This document shows, one piece after another, positions 8,810 to 16,543 of a DNA stretch of 39,822 nucleotides. The position numbers and the translations under genes are program-made. Source of the DNA: DATJFH01 sp035495815. GTDB lineage: Bacteria; Acidobacteriota; Terriglobia; Bryobacterales; Bryobacteraceae. The DNA lies in contig DATJFH010000301.1 of NCBI GenBank assembly GCA_035495815.1, positions 1 to 39,822 of the forward strand. Reading direction: 5' to 3'. Position 1 is the first letter of the stretch. Every line of letters begins with the position of its first letter. A model generated the notes under the pieces. The model ran no database searches and had not been told where the DNA came from. It saw only the letters and a program-made list of their open reading frames with translations.

Positions 8810-9409
8810 CTACTCGTCGCCGACTTTGAAGCGGACGAAGCGGGCCACGCTGATGTTCTCTCCCAGCTTGGCGATTTTCGTCTTGATTAGGTCCTCGACC
8901 GTGAGCGTGTTCTCCTTGACGAAGGGCTGCTGGTAGAGGCAGACTTCTTCGTAGAACTTCGCCATCCGTCCCTCGACGATCTTGTCGGCCACTTTCTCCG
9001 GCTTTCCTTCGGCGATGACGCGCGCGCGCTGGATATCTTTTTCCTTCTCTATCGCCGCCGGTGTCACGTCCTCTTTGCGGACGAACTGCGGATCGGCCGC
9101 GGCTACGTGCATGGCCAGGTCATGCACCAGTTCCTTGAAATCGTCCGTGCGGGCGACGAAATCAGATTCGCAGTTCACCTCCACCATCACCCCAAGCTGC
9201 CCGCCGTGGTGGATGTAGGTTCCGATCAGCCCCTGCCTGGTTGCGCGGCTGCTCTTCTTTCCGGCGGAGGCGATCCCGCGCTTCCGCAGTACGACCTCCG
9301 CTTCCACGAGGTCGCCATTAGCTTCCTTCAGAGCGCTCTTACACTCCATCATGCCCGCGCCGGTGCGCTCGCGCAGGTCTTTCACTAATTGCGCGGTAAT
9401 TTCCGCCAT
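8810..9409 (-). CDS. tsf: Elongation factor Ts
   Basis: A 199-residue EF-Ts, the guanine-nucleotide exchange factor of EF-Tu. The N-terminal UBA-like part has the diagnostic LRERTGAGMMECKSALKEA pattern. The core has the CESDFVARTDDF block that contacts EF-Tu, and the C-terminal helical segment ends in VARFVRFKVGDE. This is the short single-core form seen in many phyla, against about 283 residues in E. coli. It lies 51 bases downstream of rpsB. That gap holds a short GC-rich inverted repeat without a U tract, so it is probably not a terminator. Confidence 0.97.
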   Translation of the reverse strand: MAEITAQLVKDLRERTGAGMMECKSALKEANGDLVEAEVVLRKRGIASAGKKSSRATRQGLIGTYIHHGGQLGVMVEVNCESDFVARTDDFKELVHDLAMHVAAADPQFVRKEDVTPAAIEKEKDIQRARVIAEGKPEKVADKIVEGRMAKFYEEVCLYQQPFVKENTLTVEDLIKTKIAKLGENISVARFVRFKVGDE

Positions 9410-9460
9410 AGCTTTTCGTTAGCCCAATCCCGCGCCCCTGGACGCGGCCCCAGTTTGATT

Positions 9461-10372
9461 TTAGTGTCCGCCTTCGGTGACCGCGGCCGGTTCGGGAGCA
9501 ACGTCGGCCGTCTCCGATGCAGGACCCTTGCGCAGGCTGGTGGACGGTAGATCGTCGTCAGCCACGCTTTCGGTCTCCGCCATCAATTCCGCGGCGTACT
9601 TCTCATCCACATACTGCGTGTATTCGGGGACTTCCTCGCCCGGCGCTTCGTCGGTGATAATCTTCTCTGCGGTGAAGTCCTGCTCGGTGGCCAGCGCCCG
9701 GCCTTCGATGACCGAGTCGGCGATCTTGCTGGTGAACAGCCGGATCGCCCGCAGCGCATCGTCGTTGCCGGGAATCACCCAATCGACCTCGTCCGGATCG
9801 CAGTTGGTGTCCACGATCGCCACCACCGGAATGCCCAGACGGCGGGATTCCTTTACGGCGATCGCTTCCTTGTTCGAATCGATCACAAAAACTACGTCCG
9901 GAAGGCCGGGCATGTCTTTGATGCCGGCAAGGTTCGAGTCGAGGTGCTTGCGCTCGCGCTCGAGCCGGATCACTTCCTTCTTCGGACGGGAATCGTAGCC
10001 GCCGTCGGAGGACATCTGCTCTAGTTCCTTGAGCCGTTTGATCGATTTCTGCACCGTGGCCATGTTGGTAAGCAGGCCGCCCAGCCAGCGCTGGTTGACG
10101 TAATACATCTCGCAGCGTTTGGCCTCTTCGGCGACCGCTTCCTGCGCCTGGCGCTTGGTCCCGACAAACAGCACGTTCTTCCCCTGAGCAGCCATCTCCC
10201 CGACAAAGCGGGCCGCGTCCTTGAACATCTTCAGGGTTTTCTGCAGATCGACAATATAGATACCGTTACGTTCGCCGAAGATATACTCTTTCATCTTCGG
10301 ATTCCAGCGCTTGGTCTGGTGCCCGAAGTGAACGCCGGCTTCGAGCAATTCTTTCATCGATATTGCTGGCAA
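9461..10372 (-). CDS. rpsB: Small-subunit ribosomal protein uS2, with acidic C-terminal extension
   Basis: Ribosomal protein S2 of the 30S subunit. The core begins with MKELLEAGVHFGHQTKRWNP and contains the YVNQRWLGGLLTN and GIPVVAIVDTNCDPD blocks. The start is TTG at 10372-10370: a strong GAGGAGG lies four bases upstream, whereas the first ATG (10357) is 19 bases from it. The five residues gained (MPAIS) match usual S2 N-termini. At 303 residues it is longer than the roughly 240-260 of most relatives. The last 70 or so residues form an acidic, Ala/Pro/Glu-rich, probably disordered tail. An intrinsic-terminator-like hairpin lies just before the gene, so it may be transcribed partly independently of rplM-rpsI. 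Confidence 0.97.
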   Translation of the reverse strand: MPAISMKELLEAGVHFGHQTKRWNPKMKEYIFGERNGIYIVDLQKTLKMFKDAARFVGEMAAQGKNVLFVGTKRQAQEAVAEEAKRCEMYYVNQRWLGGLLTNMATVQKSIKRLKELEQMSSDGGYDSRPKKEVIRLERERKHLDSNLAGIKDMPGLPDVVFVIDSNKEAIAVKESRRLGIPVVAIVDTNCDPDEVDWVIPGNDDALRAIRLFTSKIADSVIEGRALATEQDFTAEKIITDEAPGEEVPEYTQYVDEKYAAELMAETESVADDDLPSTSLRKGPASETADVAPEPAAVTEGGH

Positions 10373-10376
10373 ACTG

Positions 10377-10383
10377 CCTCCTC
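10377..10383 (-). promoter_or_regulatory. Ribosome binding site that decides the TTG start of rpsB
   Basis: On the minus strand this reads GAGGAGG followed by CAGT and then TTG. The four-base spacing is short but workable. The next start candidate, an ATG five codons later, is far too distant, so the site supports TTG initiation. Confidence 0.7.
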
Positions 10384-10411
10384 AAAAAATTAGAGGGAAT
10401 CACTTCCCCTC
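10384..10411 (-). terminator. Intrinsic terminator or attenuator between rpsI and rpsB
   Basis: In the minus-strand transcript GAGGGGAA (10411-10404) pairs across a GTGA loop with TTCCCTC (10399-10393), leaving one bulged G. It is followed by TAA and six U residues (10389-10384). This is the shape of a Rho-independent terminator. It ends one base before the rpsB ribosome binding site. It could end rplM-rpsI transcripts, or act as an attenuator in the rpsB leader. No obvious promoter lies between it and rpsB, so full termination would leave rpsB unexpressed; partial read-through is more likely. Confidence 0.6.
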
Positions 10412-10485
10412 CGCGCTGCCAAAACAAGCCGGGCGGACTCCGGGCGTGCGATCCAAAGCGAGATTTGCGCGCCCGCCGCCGGCGG

Positions 10486-10884
10486 CTAACGTTTGGAGAA
10501 CTGGAATCGCTTGCGGGCGCCCTTCTGGCCGTACTTCTTCCGCTCGCGCTTCCTTGCATCGCGGGTCAGGTACCCAAGCTTCTTGAGCCTGGGACGCAGT
10601 TCCGCGTTGAACTCGACCAACGCCCGGGCCAATCCCAGACGCACCGCGCTCGCCTGGCCGTGAATGCCGCCGCCGTGCGCTAGAACCAGAACGTCGAACT
10701 TATCAGCCGTCTCGGTCGCGAGCAATGCCTGCTTGACCGCTCCCCGGGACGCCTCCGTGGGGAAATAATTGTCGAGCGCACGGCCATTCACCGTGATATC
10801 GCCCTTTCCCGGTCTCAAAAAAATACGGGCCACCGCTGTCTTGCGGCGCCCGGTTCCTAAGTATTGCACGATCTTCGATGCCAC
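10486..10884 (-). CDS. rpsI: Small-subunit ribosomal protein uS9
   Basis: A 132-residue ribosomal protein S9 of the 30S head. It has the YLGTGRRKTAVARIFLRPG opening, the GRALDNYFP block, and the basic C-terminal tail ending in RKRFQFSKR, which reaches the P-site tRNA. The start is GTG at 10884-10882, preceded by AGAGGAAG at a normal distance. It lies 16 bases downstream of rplM, the near-universal rplM-rpsI pairing. Confidence 0.97.
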   Translation of the reverse strand: MASKIVQYLGTGRRKTAVARIFLRPGKGDITVNGRALDNYFPTEASRGAVKQALLATETADKFDVLVLAHGGGIHGQASAVRLGLARALVEFNAELRPRLKKLGYLTRDARKRERKKYGQKGARKRFQFSKR

Positions 10885-10900
10885 TCGATATCTTCCTCTG

Positions 10901-11332
10901 TCAGGCCACGTTCATCGCCACCGGCTTCTGAGCCGCGTGCGGATGCTTATCGCCGGCGTAGACCTTCAATTTCCTGTACATCTGTTTTCCCAGCTTGGTT
11001 TTCGGGAGCATGCCGAAAATGGCGTCCTCGACCATACGGTTCGGCCGCGTCGCCCGGACCCGCCGGACTCCCATTTCCACCAGGCCACCCGGGTAGCCGG
11101 TGAAGTTGCGGTAAACTTTGTTCTCTTCCTTACGCCCCGTCAGCCGAATCTTGGCGGCGTTGATCACCACTACGTGATCACCCGTATCCAGGAAAGGAGT
11201 GAAACTGGGCTTATGCTTGCCCATCAGAATGCGAGCTGCTTTGCTGGCCAATTTTCCCAACACCTGACCGTCCGCATCCATGACATGCCATGTTCGGGTA
11301 ATCTCGTTCTTCGAAGGAAACTCTGTACTCAT
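10901..11332 (-). CDS. rplM: Large-subunit ribosomal protein uL13
   Basis: A 143-residue ribosomal protein L13, an early 50S assembly protein. The pattern is TWHVMDADGQVLGKLAS, then ILMGKHKPSF, GDHVVVINAAKI and MLPKTKLGKQMYRKLKVY. I chose ATG at 11332. A GTG at 11341 is also in frame but sits only two bases after the GGAG element, while the ATG is at a workable distance and gives the usual family length. It is the first gene of the minus-strand translation block. Confidence 0.96.
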   Translation of the reverse strand: MSTEFPSKNEITRTWHVMDADGQVLGKLASKAARILMGKHKPSFTPFLDTGDHVVVINAAKIRLTGRKEENKVYRNFTGYPGGLVEMGVRRVRATRPNRMVEDAIFGMLPKTKLGKQMYRKLKVYAGDKHPHAAQKPVAMNVA

Positions 11333-11370
11333 TAAACACACGTCTCCGGTTAGTTGCTGCCAAATAATTT

Positions 11371-11399
11371 AGGTTACCGGAGTGGGGCTCCGGTGTCAA
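11371..11399 (-). promoter_or_regulatory. Probable rplM promoter containing an inverted repeat
   Basis: On the minus strand a perfect -35 TTGACA (11399-11394) is followed after 17 bases by TAACCT (11376-11371), a poor -10; TAAATT slightly downstream is an alternative. The spacer is nearly filled by a perfect inverted repeat, ACCGGAG-CCCCA-CTCCGGT (11394-11376). This could be an operator covering the promoter, or a chance GC-rich palindrome. Confidence 0.5.
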
Positions 11400-11499
11400 A
11401 TCGCTCCTGAACCCGATTGCTTGTGTTTTTCGCCGAAGCGAACCCGTTTGCTTGGCAGGGCAATTGCTCCTCACGTCACTGGGGAAGGGGGGAATCAAA

Positions 11500-12255
11500 A
11501 TGACGCCTGAAGTCGGAGTGTTCAAGACCCGGATGGATGCGCAGCGCGGGATTGAGAATGTCCTGATGACCGGAGTGGCCCGGGATAAGATCAACCTGCT
11601 GACACCGAGCTCCAAAGAAAATATCTCTAACGTTGAATCTTCGGATACGGAGCAGCCGGGCATGGGCACAGCGGTTGGAAGCGTAGTCGGCGGCGCATTG
11701 GGAACTGCCGGCGGCTTCGGCGCTGGAGCGGCCCTGGCAAGCATGCTCGTGCCGGGCGTCGGTCCGATTCTGGTGGGAGGACTGATGGGGGCGAGTGTCC
11801 TCGGCTTGGGAGGAGCGGCCGCGGGCGCCAAAGTCGGCGAAGAAATCGACAACTCCGTCGAAGGAGTGCCCCGGGATGAACTTTACGTGTACGAAGACGC
11901 GCTTCGGCAAGGCCGTACTGTGGTATTTGTCGAGCCGGCCGATGACCGGCAGGCCGAATCCATCCGGCAGGCATTTTCCGATGCGGGGGCCGAAACCGTG
12001 GATGCGGCCCGCGAACAGTGGTGGATCGGGTTACGCAGCGCCGAACTCGAGAATTACACGGCCGACGGAGGGGATTTTCAACGCGACGAGGCTCATTACC
12101 GGAGCGGATTCGAGGCGGCTCAGGCGCGCGCGCTGCGCGGCAAATCGTATGAGCAGGCGCTCGATTATCTCACACGGCATTATCAGATCAGCGCCATCAA
12201 TCCGGCCTTCCGCAGGGGCTATGAGCGCGGCCAAAAATACCGCGAAAGCTGCTGA
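11500..12255 (+). CDS. Glycine-zipper protein of unknown function
   Basis: A 251-residue protein I cannot assign to a named function. The start ATG at 11500 is preceded by a purine-rich GGGAAGGGGGG; an in-frame upstream start has no such signal. The N-terminal 40 residues (EVGVFKTRMDAQRGIENVL) resemble the beta-alpha module of general-stress-protein 17M-like proteins. Residues of about 55-115 form a Gly/Ala-rich glycine zipper (repeated GxxxG steps) that should insert in or associate with membrane. The rest is soluble, charged and rich in Tyr and Arg, with FEAAQARA and YERGQKY helices. It is divergent from rplM and ends 6 bases before the stop of the DUF2061 gene on the other strand. Confidence 0.75.
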   Translation: MTPEVGVFKTRMDAQRGIENVLMTGVARDKINLLTPSSKENISNVESSDTEQPGMGTAVGSVVGGALGTAGGFGAGAALASMLVPGVGPILVGGLMGASVLGLGGAAAGAKVGEEIDNSVEGVPRDELYVYEDALRQGRTVVFVEPADDRQAESIRQAFSDAGAETVDAAREQWWIGLRSAELENYTADGGDFQRDEAHYRSGFEAAQARALRGKSYEQALDYLTRHYQISAINPAFRRGYERGQKYRESC

Positions 12256-12261
12256 AGCCGG

Positions 12262-12483
12262 TCAAATCTCGTATTCCGGCGGTTTCGGCCGGCCGTAGTC
12301 GATGTGATCCCAGATCCGTTCGTGAATGAAATACATGACGATCTTCACGATGCTGTCGAGAACACCGGCTCCCAGCGACAAACCGAGATTGCGGCTGAAA
12401 AGAAATACAATGGCGGCCGTCGAAGCGGAACCCAATACGCGGTAAGTGATTGCTTTGGCGATACTCCGCGCGTGGGTTTCCAT
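12262..12483 (-). CDS. Small DUF2061 membrane protein
   Basis: A 73-residue protein matching the DUF2061 pattern: KAITYRVLGSASTA, a first membrane segment with Ser/Thr (AAIVFLFSRNLGLSLGAG), a second amphipathic helix with KIVMYFIHERIWDHI, and a short charged tail. The family is of unknown function and is often found near sulfate- or membrane-related genes. The ATG at 12483 is preceded by 129 bases that hold no gene. A possible -10, TAGAAT on the minus strand (12506-12501), lies about 17 bases before the start, without a clear -35. Confidence 0.85.
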   Translation of the reverse strand: METHARSIAKAITYRVLGSASTAAIVFLFSRNLGLSLGAGVLDSIVKIVMYFIHERIWDHIDYGRPKPPEYEI

Positions 12484-12612
12484 TCAGCCGACTCATTGCC
12501 ATTCTATCATGCCAAAGTCGATGGGCTATGGGGTGATTGCGCCAGGCTGGGAGGCTGCTGACACAATCCTTGGCTCTGTCCGGCTCCGCGGCGCGGATTA
12601 GGAAGGGGAAGA

Positions 12613-13515
12613 TCAGGCTTCGACGCGGTTCCGGCCGTTTCGCTTGGCCCGGTAAAGGGCCGCATCCGCCGCGCGGATGAGCGGATCGCTGCTCTTGGGC
12701 TGCGAAGCCGACGTGGCGGCGACACCCAGACTGCAGGTCGTAATATGCCGTCCTTCGGAGGTGTCGAACGCTTCCTCCGTCAGGAGCATGCGGAGTCTTT
12801 CCGCGTGGCGCATGCCGGCTTCGAGGTCGCAGCCGGGCAGAAGGACCAGGAATTCCTCCCCGCCATAGCGCCCCACCGCGTCGTAGGGACGTAACGAAGC
12901 CGCGATTCGCCGGGTGAACTCCCGCAGGACGGCGTCTCCGGCCATGTGGCCGAAGGTGTCGTTGAGGTTCTTGAAATGGTCGATGTCGATCATCACGATC
13001 GCCACCTGCGTGCATTCGCGCTCGGCTCGCGCAAGCTCCCGCCGGAAGAGATCGAAGATCGCATTACGATTCCAGATTCCGGTCAGCGGATCCCGCGCCG
13101 CCTGGTCTTTCAATGCCTCCTGGGCGGACATCAACTGGGTTTGCAGGTCGAGAATGCGCCGGCCGGCGCGAAGCCGGACTTTGAGCTCGTTCGCGTCGAA
13201 CGGCTTGGTAATATAATCGTCGGCGCCCGATTCCATTCCCCGCACCAAATCTTCCCGCTGGCTCTTCGCGGAGAGCAGCAGGATATAGACATAAGGCGAG
13301 CCGGTGCGTTCGCGCACTTTTCCGCAAACCTCGACGCCGTCCATTTCGGGCATCATCCAGTCCAGAATGGCCAGCCGGGGCGCATCTTCTTTCTGCAACT
13401 CTTCCCAGGCCCTTGCGCCGTCCTGGGCGACGACAACTTCATAGCCCCATTTCTTGAGGATGGTATCCAGCAGACGCCTGGAAATGGCGTCATCCTCGGC
13501 GATCAGAATCTTCAC
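12613..13515 (-). CDS. REC-GGDEF response regulator, diguanylate cyclase
   Basis: A 300-residue response regulator that would make cyclic di-GMP from two GTP. The receiver domain (about 1-120) is intact: acidic pair at 8-9, phospho-acceptor Asp52 in LDWMMPEMDG, and Lys104 in YITKP. A linker helix leads to the GGDEF domain (about 140-300). The active-site loop reads GGEEF (218-222), and the product-inhibition I-site RPYD (209-212) sits five residues before it, so the enzyme should be active and feedback-controlled. The start is GTG at 13515-13513 and overlaps the TGA of the upstream REC-REC-Hpt gene (GTGA). The two are probably made together and may belong to one phosphorelay. No histidine kinase is encoded nearby. 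Confidence 0.94.
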   Translation of the reverse strand: MKILIAEDDAISRRLLDTILKKWGYEVVVAQDGARAWEELQKEDAPRLAILDWMMPEMDGVEVCGKVRERTGSPYVYILLLSAKSQREDLVRGMESGADDYITKPFDANELKVRLRAGRRILDLQTQLMSAQEALKDQAARDPLTGIWNRNAIFDLFRRELARAERECTQVAIVMIDIDHFKNLNDTFGHMAGDAVLREFTRRIAASLRPYDAVGRYGGEEFLVLLPGCDLEAGMRHAERLRMLLTEEAFDTSEGRHITTCSLGVAATSASQPKSSDPLIRAADAALYRAKRNGRNRVEA

Positions 13516-14705
13516 GGTAAAACCTGTTCATCCATCACTTTTACCAGCGCAGCCCGGAGTTGAAGCTGAAACCGGCCGAGAAGGGCCCGCAGATCCCTGA
13601 ACTCGGCGGCGCCCGCCGAAAGATCTCCCTGCTTTCCCATGATCTCCAACCTCCTGGCCTGTTCCACCACGCCTTTTGCGCCGAAATTCGCGATCGACCC
13701 CTTCAGCGCGTGGGCGGCTCGTGAGAGCGCGCCTGAGTCTCTTTGGGAAAGAGCTGCCTCAATGTCCGACAGTAATTGCGGGCAGGTCTCCAGAAACAGG
13801 TTGACGACTTCCGCCAGGAATTCCCGATCACCGTCGAAAAGTGTGAAATCGACAGAGATTTCCGTCTCGGACAATTGTATTATAGGCGGGTTCTCGACCA
13901 GATTGAGAAGAGCTTCGAGTTCGACGGGCTGTTGGAGGCAGGCGTTCACGCCGGCGGCGAGGTAACGATCGCGGTCGGACGGGTCCGCGTTGATAGCGGC
14001 TACGGGAATGAGGCATCTTTCGAGGCCCCGGATGGCGGCGGTGGTTGCGACGACATCCAAGTCCGGTTTTTCAGCGTCCAACAGAGCGATGTCGAACCGT
14101 TCGCGGGCCAGGATTTCCGCCGTTTCCCACCCGGTGGCGGCCAGGGCAACGGAATGTCCGCGAAGTTCCAGCCATCGGGAGAAAAGACGGCGGTTCGCCT
14201 GAGATCCGCTCGCCAGCAGAAGGCGCCGGACGAGGTTCGCGGCTACCGGTTCGACATGGCCCAGCGGACTGCATGACCGGCCGCTGAACGCGCTGAGTCT
14301 ATCTAGGGATTGCAAACCCGTCGCCGAGGCGATCACCTCCATCAGGTCCGGCGCAGTGGCGGGTATACGCAGAACACCGCGAACGCCGGGAATCCGCAAG
14401 TCCTCCGGGGCCACGATACCCGAACCCGGCGCCACCGCAATAAAGCCGGGAACCGCGGCCCCGCCGAGGCCCTGAATACGGCTCACGAGCGTCCCCACGG
14501 TGACCGCCGAGGCGCCAACAATCACCAAAGTGAAGGGCTGCCCGCGGACCGTGGCCGCATCGACAGCCGCCACCGCCGACTCGCAATTGACCGACATCGA
14601 CGGTATCCCCAGCCGGCCGAGTAAATTCTCCAGGGTCGTCCGGCTACTTGTATCCTCGTCCACGACCAGGATGTGGGTATCTCCGGGAATCCGGTTCTCC
14701 ATCAT
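13512..14705 (-). CDS. Tandem degenerate receivers plus Hpt phosphotransfer domain
   Basis: A 397-residue signalling protein. The first receiver-like domain (about 10-130) keeps an acidic pair (VDED) but has Gly64 where the phospho-acceptor Asp should be and Arg instead of the conserved Lys. The second (about 158-272) keeps Asp210 but has lost the acidic pair (LLASGS) and the Lys (CLQQP). The C-terminal Hpt domain (about 285-390) is canonical, with His332 in AHALKGS. The protein could therefore hold or pass a phosphoryl group on the Hpt histidine while its receivers act mainly as protein-binding modules. The natural partner is the co-encoded REC-GGDEF protein. The source of phosphate is unknown because no kinase is in the window. 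Confidence 0.88.
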   Translation of the reverse strand: MMENRIPGDTHILVVDEDTSSRTTLENLLGRLGIPSMSVNCESAVAAVDAATVRGQPFTLVIVGASAVTVGTLVSRIQGLGGAAVPGFIAVAPGSGIVAPEDLRIPGVRGVLRIPATAPDLMEVIASATGLQSLDRLSAFSGRSCSPLGHVEPVAANLVRRLLLASGSQANRRLFSRWLELRGHSVALAATGWETAEILARERFDIALLDAEKPDLDVVATTAAIRGLERCLIPVAAINADPSDRDRYLAAGVNACLQQPVELEALLNLVENPPIIQLSETEISVDFTLFDGDREFLAEVVNLFLETCPQLLSDIEAALSQRDSGALSRAAHALKGSIANFGAKGVVEQARRLEIMGKQGDLSAGAAEFRDLRALLGRFQLQLRAALVKVMDEQVLP

Positions 14706-14780
14706 GTTGGCATCACCCGCCGCGCTTTTCCGCGACTCGGAGACGGTAAGTCACGCATATACTACAATTAATCGGACGAT

Positions 14781-16493
14781 GTGACCGTTTTCGATAGGAA
14801 TTTTGTGATCCGGCCCCCGGCGCTCTCTCGCAGAGATTTGCTTGCCGGTCTGGTCTTCACCCTTTCGGGTAGTGGCGCCACGGAGCGCGAATGGCGCTGC
14901 GACGTCGCCGTAATCGGCGGTGGAACCGGCGGTTGCGCGGCAGCCCTGGCCGCTGCCCGCAACGGCTTACGGGTCATCCTGACGGAGGAGACGGACTGGC
15001 TGGGCGGCCAGCTGACTTCACAGGCTGTTCCCCCGGATGAGCATCCCTGGATTGAGATGTTCGGCTGTACCCAGGCCTACCGTACTTACCGCCATTCCGT
15101 GAGGGAGTATTACCGGCGCAACTATCCACTGACGGAAGAGACTCGCGGCATACTGAATTTCAATCCGGGAGGCGGTGGGGTTTCAAAGCTGACTCACGAA
15201 CCGCGGGTCTCGGTTGCGGTCATCGAGGAGATGCTGGCGCCGCACATCAGCAGCGGCCGGCTGACCGTCCTTCACCGGCACAAGCCGGTGGCTGCCGATT
15301 CGAGCGGCGACCGCGTCCGCTCCGTTGCCGTGAAAGACCTGGAGACGGGCGAGTCGCGAAACATCCTGGCGTCCTATTTTCTCGACGCCACCGAGCAGGG
15401 CGACCTGCTGCCGCTGACACGCACGGAGTATGTCACCGGATTTGAATCCCGCAAGCAGACCGGCGAACCGCACTCGCCGGAGCAGGCTCAGCCGCAAAAT
15501 ATTCAGTCCTTCACCTGCTGTTTTGCCATGGACCACCGCCCTGGGGAAGACCACACGATCGAAAAACCGGAGGAGTACGGCTTCTGGCGCGATTTCAAGC
15601 CGGAATTGCGCCCCGCTTGGTCCGGCAAACTGCTCGACTGGACCACGACGAATCCGATAACTCTCAAGCCGCGGGCGATGAGCTTCGATCCCGAGAGCGA
15701 GGAGCGCGCCACGGGAGGCTGGTGGCTCTACCGCCGGATTGCGCGCCGGAAGAACTTCACCCCGGCTTCTTATCCGAGCGATATCACGCTCGTCAACTGG
15801 CCGCAAAACGATTACTTTCTGGGAAACCTTCACGAGGTCAGCGAGGAGGAGGCAACGCGCCATTTGGGCCGGGCCAAACAGCTCAGTCTGTCGCTGCTCT
15901 ACTGGATGCAGACGGACGCGCCGCGGCCGGATGGCGGGCAGGGCTGGAAAGGGCTGCGTCTGCGGCCGGATGTAACCGGCACGAGGGACGGCCTCGCGAA
16001 ATATCCTTATATCCGCGAATCGAGGCGGATTCAGGCCGAATTCACCGTGCTCGAGCAGCACGTCGGCCTGGAAGCGCGGATGACGCGGACGAAGAAGGGC
16101 AGAGACGAACTGACGGCCGCATCCTTCGCCGATACGGTCGGCGTCGGCAGCTATCGGATTGATCTGCATCCGAGCTCCGGCGGAGACAACTACATCGATA
16201 TCAGCAGCCTGCCTTTTCAGATTCCGCTCGGCGCGCTGATCCCGAAACGTATGGAGAATCTGCTGGCGGCGGGCAAGAACCTGGGAGTCACCCACCTGAC
16301 AAACGGCTGCTACCGGCTTCACCCCGTGGAGTGGAATATCGGTGAATCGGCCGGTCTGCTGGCGGTGGAGGCGATCCGGATCTCCTCGCCGCCGCGAAGG
16401 ATCCGGAACGTGGAGAAGCTGAGAAAGGAATTCCAGGCGCGGATTCAGGCCGAAGGCGTGGAAATCAACTGGCCGAAACCGGCGGCGCGATAG
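14781..16493 (+). CDS. FAD-dependent oxidoreductase, Tat-like leader
   Basis: A 570-residue flavoprotein of the FAD_oxidored type. The start is GTG at 14781 (an out-of-frame ATG overlaps it). A twin-arginine motif SRRDLL (16-21) and a hydrophobic stretch come first, then the Rossmann dinucleotide-binding loop VIGGGTGG (44-51) with a following TEETDWLGGQLTS. A second FAD contact lies in FLDATEQGDLLP, and a C-terminal block around KNLGVTHLTNGCYRLHPVEWNIGESAG closes the flavin site. Similar proteins are common in Acidobacteria and Planctomycetes and are usually annotated only by fold; the substrate is unknown. It is divergent from the signalling operon and lies 50 bases before the DUF4159 gene, possibly co-transcribed. 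Confidence 0.88.
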   Translation: MTVFDRNFVIRPPALSRRDLLAGLVFTLSGSGATEREWRCDVAVIGGGTGGCAAALAAARNGLRVILTEETDWLGGQLTSQAVPPDEHPWIEMFGCTQAYRTYRHSVREYYRRNYPLTEETRGILNFNPGGGGVSKLTHEPRVSVAVIEEMLAPHISSGRLTVLHRHKPVAADSSGDRVRSVAVKDLETGESRNILASYFLDATEQGDLLPLTRTEYVTGFESRKQTGEPHSPEQAQPQNIQSFTCCFAMDHRPGEDHTIEKPEEYGFWRDFKPELRPAWSGKLLDWTTTNPITLKPRAMSFDPESEERATGGWWLYRRIARRKNFTPASYPSDITLVNWPQNDYFLGNLHEVSEEEATRHLGRAKQLSLSLLYWMQTDAPRPDGGQGWKGLRLRPDVTGTRDGLAKYPYIRESRRIQAEFTVLEQHVGLEARMTRTKKGRDELTAASFADTVGVGSYRIDLHPSSGGDNYIDISSLPFQIPLGALIPKRMENLLAAGKNLGVTHLTNGCYRLHPVEWNIGESAGLLAVEAIRISSPPRRIRNVEKLRKEFQARIQAEGVEINWPKPAAR

Positions 16494-16543
16494 GTTCGGC
16501 GTCCGGGCGTGGTATCTTCGAAAAAGGTCGGAAACCGGGACCG

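Noticed and set aside
9420..9450. CCGCG/CGCGG stem between rpsB and tsf
   Set aside because: Five GC pairs with no U run are expected by chance in DNA of this composition.
12490..12515. A possible sigma-54 site (TGGCA followed by TGGC) before the DUF2061 gene
   Set aside because: The GG and GC elements are 12 bases apart instead of 10, and the -12 element does not match.
15183..16322. A 379-codon minus-strand open frame
   Set aside because: It is antisense to the FAD oxidoreductase and has no conserved motif.
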